DNA from: TMP-86 sp031394735
GTDB lineage: Bacteria > Pseudomonadota > Gammaproteobacteria > Steroidobacterales > Steroidobacteraceae
Assembly: GCA_031394735.1 (NCBI GenBank)
Contig: JANMXI010000308.1
Location: 1 to 64,000, forward strand
Length of the DNA: 64,000 nt
Direction: 5' to 3'
The position numbers were made by a program, and so were the translations under genes. Below are positions 60,959-64,000 of this stretch, one piece after another. Within the stretch, counting starts at the first letter, position 1. Each line of letters begins with the position of its first letter. Below the pieces are notes generated by a model. It was not told where the DNA came from and did not search any database. It saw only the letters and a list, made by a program, of their open reading frames with translations.

Positions 60959-61991
60959 TGCGGGATTTTTGCAAGGTCAGCGACGCCGACTGTTCCGCGC
61001 CGCCCCATTGCAGGTCCTCGGCGACCAGATAGCGTGGACGTTGCTTCACTTCGTTGAAGATGCGGCCGACATATTCACCGACGATGCCGAGCGCCAGCAA
61101 TTGCACGCCTGAGAAAAAGAAAATGGATGCGGCCACCGTGGCGAATCCCGCGATGGGCTGGCCAAAGAACACCCTCTCGATGACCAGCCATCCGGCCATC
61201 ACCATCGACCCTGAGGAAATCAGCACGCCGGCAGCGGCCACCCATCGCAGCGGCAGATTCGAAAACGAGGTGATGCCGGTCGCTGCCAGTGAAATCAGCT
61301 GCAGAGGCCGGAACTTGCTGTGTCCGTTGGTGCGAATGCCGGGCGTGAAGTCGATGGCCTCGGATTTAAAGCCCACCCAGGCGTATAGCCCCTTCATAAA
61401 TCGGTCTCGTTCAGGCAGCGCTCGCAACGCGCTGACGACCTTGCGGTCCATCAAGCGGAAATCTCCGGCATCGCGCGGTATCATCGGATTGCGCCGCTCG
61501 CCGGACAGCAGCCGGTAGAATCCCGACACGGCCATGCGTTTCAGGCGGCTTTCGCCCTCACGGCTGCGCTTCACGGCGTAGACCATTTGAATGCCTGCCC
61601 GCCAGCGCGCCACCATGGAGGCGATGAGGTCCACCGGATGTTGGAAATCCGCATCCAGAATGACCACGCAGTCCCCGCCTGCCACGTCCAATCCCGCCTG
61701 AATCGCAATCTCCTTGCCAAAATTACGCGAAAGTTCGACATAGCGAAGGCGCGAACCCAGTTGGAGCTGCTGAATCCGTTCGCCTGAATCATCGCTGCTG
61801 CCATCGTTGACGACCACCAGCTCGATATCCGCCGTCAGCGGCGCGACGGCTGCTTCCAGCGCGCGCAGAAACGCAGCAATCCCTGCGGATTCGTTGTACA
61901 CGGGGACGACGCAGGAGAGCGTGAACGTGACTCCCGGCGGCGGAACAGCCGTCTCGGGACGTACGATGTGCAGCATGAGTTTCTCAGCCAT
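60951..61991 (-). CDS. GT2 polyprenyl-phosphate glycosyltransferase (ArnC/FlmF/GtrB-like)
   Basis: A 346-residue inverting transferase with cytoplasmic catalytic domain and two C-terminal helices. Motifs are LSCVVPVYNESAGIAAFLRA, VVVNDGSSDDSGERI, SRNFGKEIAIQAGLDVA and the DXD-type VILDADFQHPVDLI, followed by RDAGDFRLMDRKV. The tail helices (WVAAAGVLISSGSMVMAGWL; ASIFFFSGVQLLALGIVGEY) are those of ArnC/GtrB. It is predicted to load a sugar on undecaprenyl phosphate at the inner face. It is first in a three-gene operon with the deacetylase and GT39 genes and diverges from the response regulator gene. Confidence 0.9.
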   Translation of the reverse strand: MAEKLMLHIVRPETAVPPPGVTFTLSCVVPVYNESAGIAAFLRALEAAVAPLTADIELVVVNDGSSDDSGERIQQLQLGSRLRYVELSRNFGKEIAIQAGLDVAGGDCVVILDADFQHPVDLIASMVARWRAGIQMVYAVKRSREGESRLKRMAVSGFYRLLSGERRNPMIPRDAGDFRLMDRKVVSALRALPERDRFMKGLYAWVGFKSEAIDFTPGIRTNGHSKFRPLQLISLAATGITSFSNLPLRWVAAAGVLISSGSMVMAGWLVIERVFFGQPIAGFATVAASIFFFSGVQLLALGIVGEYVGRIFNEVKQRPRYLVAEDLQWGGAEQSASLTLQKSRNG

Positions 61992-62077
61992 GGCCCGCTT
62001 GTATATGTTTTGACGCCATCGGACTCCCCGATCAATCGGTACGGCGAGTGTCTTTTATCGCTGTAAAAACAGCCAAT

Positions 62078-62096
62078 TTCGTCAGCAATTCGTCAG
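62078..62096. promoter_or_regulatory. Tandem direct repeat, candidate response-regulator operator
   Basis: TTCGTCAG occurs twice, at 62078-62085 and 62089-62096, with an exact 11-base period. Tandem half-sites one helical turn apart are the standard binding pattern of OmpR/PmrA-type dimers. The site lies between the divergent GT2 operon and the response-regulator gene, about 100 bases before the latter. A short palindrome (ctgtaaaaacag, 62061-62072) lies beside it. Binding is inferred, not shown. Confidence 0.5.
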
Positions 62097-62196
62097 ACAC
62101 GACGACTGCCAGGCGGCAGGATCATTGCAAAAAATTAATGTTGTCGCGGTGCGTCGCAGCGCGTCACCTGCGCCGCAATGCTGTCAAATGGCATCT

Positions 62197-62874
62197 ATGC
62201 GAATACTTCTGGTGGAAGACAACGAACTGCTCTCCGATGGACTGCTGCGTTCACTGGCGATGCCGGGCTATGCGGTTGACCGGATTTCTCACGGCGAGAA
62301 AGCCGATGCGTTTTTGAAGGCCGAGGCCTATGACCTGCTCGTGCTCGATGTGGGATTACCGGGGATCGATGGCTTCGAGGTGCTGCGTCGGCTGCGTGAG
62401 CGTGGCAGCAAGCTCCCTGTGCTGGTGCTCACCGCGCGCGATTCTGTCGAGGACCGCATTCATGGACTCGATCTGGGAGCGGACGATTATCTGGTGAAGC
62501 CCTTTGTGCTGGGAGAGTTCGAGGCGCGTGTGCGTGCCTTGATCCGGCGCGCCGAGGTGGCTCGCACACCGCAGTTGGTGTGCGGCGACCTGCGCATGGA
62601 CACGGTTGCGCTGCGCGCCTATCTCGGCGCCGAAGAGCTGATGCTGACTTCGCGTGAATGGTCGATTCTCGAGGTGCTGCTGCGACAACTGGGGCAGGTC
62701 ATCTCGAAAAAGCGCATCACGCATGCAGTCGGCAACACCGAACGCGACGTGATGCCCAATACGGTGGAAGTGCACATTTCGCGTCTGCGCCGCAAGCTGG
62801 GTCCGCACGGCCCGCAGATCCGCGCGGTGCGCGGCTTTGGTTATCTCATGGAAGGACCGGGCGCTGCTCATTGA
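62197..62874 (+). CDS. OmpR-family response regulator (QseB/PmrA-like)
   Basis: A 225-residue transcription factor. The receiver domain (1-115) has acidic residues in MRILLVEDNELL, the phospho-acceptor D51 in LLVLDVGLPG, T/S in VLVLTARDS and K101 in YLVKPF. The winged-helix DNA-binding domain (about 125-220) has LTSREWSILEVLLRQLGQVI and TVEVHISRLRRKLGP, ending RAVRGFGYLM. It is most like QseB/PmrA. ATG at 62197 begins at the canonical MRILLVED; another ATG lies 9 bases upstream. Its stop overlaps the TTG start of the kinase (TTGA). Confidence 0.93.
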   Translation: MRILLVEDNELLSDGLLRSLAMPGYAVDRISHGEKADAFLKAEAYDLLVLDVGLPGIDGFEVLRRLRERGSKLPVLVLTARDSVEDRIHGLDLGADDYLVKPFVLGEFEARVRALIRRAEVARTPQLVCGDLRMDTVALRAYLGAEELMLTSREWSILEVLLRQLGQVISKKRITHAVGNTERDVMPNTVEVHISRLRRKLGPHGPQIRAVRGFGYLMEGPGAAH

Positions 62875-64000
62875 ACGCCGGCAACAACATCCGGCTGCGG
62901 TTGCTCGCGTGGCTGGTGCCGGCGCTTCTGACTTTGATCGCGATCAGCGCCAGTGTCGCGTACTTTGTCGCTCTGCACGTCGCAACGCTGGCCTATGATC
63001 GTGCACTGCTCGATCCGGCGCTGGCCATGGGGTCGCATCTGGCGTGGAAGAATGGCCACGTCGAATTCGACCTGCCGCGGGTCGCGCAGCAGGTGCTGTT
63101 GATCGATTCCAACGATGAGCTGTTCTTTCGCATCACCGGACCGCGCGGCGAGCCGGTTGCAGGTGACGCCGATCTGCCGGCGCCGCCGGCTGGTTCTTCG
63201 CAGCCGCGCTTTTATGATTCGACGTTTCGCGGCCAGCGCATGCGCGTCGCGGCGCTGCCGATTCAGCTCACACCGCCCCGCGGCACTCCGGCCATGGTGC
63301 AGATTGCTGAAACCATGCGCAAGCGCGACCAACTCATTCGCGAGGTCCTGCTTGCCGATCTGCTCCCCAGCAGCCTGATCGCACTCGCCACCATCGTGCT
63401 GATCTGGTTCGGTGTGGCGCGCGGGTTGGCGCCATTGAACCGGCTGCGGCAGGAGATCGCCGCGCGTTCACACCGTGATCTGCGCCCCGTGCCTGAACAT
63501 CTGTCGCCCGAGGAGACGCGGCCGTTGATCGATGCGATCAATGACATGCTGGGCCGTCTGCGCGAGGCCATCGGCATTCAGCAGCGCTTCATCGCCAATG
63601 CCGCGCACCAGTTGCGAACGCCGCTCGCCGCCATGCTGACGCAGGTCGAATTGCTGAGCCGCGCGCCGTTGCCGGAAGGCGTACGCGGCGAGGTGGCGCA
63701 ACTGCGGCGAGCCATCGGCAAGGCGGCGCATCTGGCCAATCAGTTGTTGACGCTGGCGCGTGCGGAGCCGGCGGATCACAACCGTACCTTGATGAAGGCG
63801 GTTGATCTGCATGAGGTGTGCGAGGAACTGGTGCAGGAATGGGTGCCGCGTGCGCATGCACGTAACATCGACCTGGGGTTTGAGATCGAAGAGGTCACGG
63901 TGTCGGGCGATGCGTTGTTGCTGCGCGAACTGATCCGCAACCTGCTCGACAATGCGGTCAAGTACACGGCCGACGGCGGTGCCGTCACCCTGCATGTCAC
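62871..64000 (+). CDS. Sensor histidine kinase (QseC/TctE-like), cut by the window end
   Basis: At least 376 residues; the frame is still open at base 64000. TTG at 62871 overlaps the regulator stop. TM1 (LLAWLVPALLTLIAISASV) is followed by a periplasmic domain of the 2CSK_N type (about 35-155, with YDRALLDPALAMGSHL). TM2 (LLPSSLIALATIVLIWFGVA) follows, then a HAMP-like linker and the dimerisation domain with phospho-acceptor H246 in FIANAAHQLRTPLA. The N-box ELIRNLLDNAVKYTADGG begins the ATPase domain; the G-boxes lie beyond the window. It should phosphorylate the preceding regulator and may sense cations, peptides or carboxylates. Confidence 0.93.
   Translation, partial: MNAGNNIRLRLLAWLVPALLTLIAISASVAYFVALHVATLAYDRALLDPALAMGSHLAWKNGHVEFDLPRVAQQVLLIDSNDELFFRITGPRGEPVAGDADLPAPPAGSSQPRFYDSTFRGQRMRVAALPIQLTPPRGTPAMVQIAETMRKRDQLIREVLLADLLPSSLIALATIVLIWFGVARGLAPLNRLRQEIAARSHRDLRPVPEHLSPEETRPLIDAINDMLGRLREAIGIQQRFIANAAHQLRTPLAAMLTQVELLSRAPLPEGVRGEVAQLRRAIGKAAHLANQLLTLARAEPADHNRTLMKAVDLHEVCEELVQEWVPRAHARNIDLGFEIEEVTVSGDALLLRELIRNLLDNAVKYTADGGAVTLHV

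Noticed and set aside
59040..61991. An L-Ara4N (arn) operon
   Set aside because: There is no ArnA or ArnB, the deacetylase is of the ChbG/HpnK family rather than ArnD, and the GT39 protein is much shorter than ArnT.
1..64000. rRNA, tRNA, CRISPR arrays, insertion sequences, origins
   Set aside because: I looked for conserved cores, regular repeats and transposase motifs and saw none; a tRNAscan or Rfam search could still find small RNAs.

Overview
The window looks like a GC-rich, Gram-negative chromosome segment, most likely from a gammaproteobacterium of the Steroidobacter/Nevskia kind. This placement is an inference from gene content: a TonB-dependent receptor coupled to a TPR-sulfotransferase, a PEP-CTERM protein, an NdvB-type cyclic beta-1,2-glucan synthase, a PQQ/cytochrome c dehydrogenase and many exported amidohydrolases. 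No rRNA, tRNA, CRISPR array, phage gene, transposase or site-specific recombinase was seen. Genes are tightly packed, and several pairs overlap as TGATG, ATGA or TTGA, which implies translational coupling.

Layout. 1-4.3 kb: TonB receptor whose 5' end is reversed between 19-bp inverted repeats, followed by a TPR-sulfotransferase. 4.4-7.1 kb: DUF885 peptidase-like protein, a heat-shock Hsp20 gene with a sigma-32-like promoter, and gene debris. 7.1-15.7 kb: a 1370-residue orphan membrane protein, a Tat-exported M24 peptidase, an amidohydrolase, a cytochrome c'-like lipoprotein and a PEP-CTERM protein. 15.9-21.2 kb: a two-gene operon of a SLOG/2TM protein and a TIR-like(DUF4062)-nSTAND-TM-TPR protein, a candidate conflict or signalling system. 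21.5-30.6 kb: a CurA-like reductase, a ferritin-like protein, a diguanylate cyclase, a lipoprotein glycosidase, two amidohydrolases and a PQQ dehydrogenase. 30.8-37.0 kb: a P-type ATPase, a PGDYG protein coupled to a ClsC-like phospholipase D protein, and a malonyl-CoA synthetase. 37.0-52.3 kb: a beta-1,2-glucan locus with GH3, an SbmA/BacA-like ABC protein, GH144, GH15 and a convergent 2865-residue NdvB. 52.4-59.0 kb: a small membrane protein, a GNAT, a TIM-barrel hydrolase, a YadGH-type ABC transporter, GabT and a second aminotransferase. 59.0-64.0 kb: a GT2 / NaxD-like deacetylase / GT39 operon facing a PmrAB/QseBC-like two-component system, with a tandem direct repeat between them.

The best leads are four. 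The first is the reversed 5' segment of the TonB receptor: in the other orientation it restores a signal peptide and TonB box, but it may be a contig-end fold-back artefact. The second is the SLOG/2TM plus nSTAND operon. The third is the beta-1,2-glucan synthesis and turnover locus, whose hydrolases lack signal peptides. The fourth is the lipid A aminosugar-like operon with its own regulator and a candidate operator.
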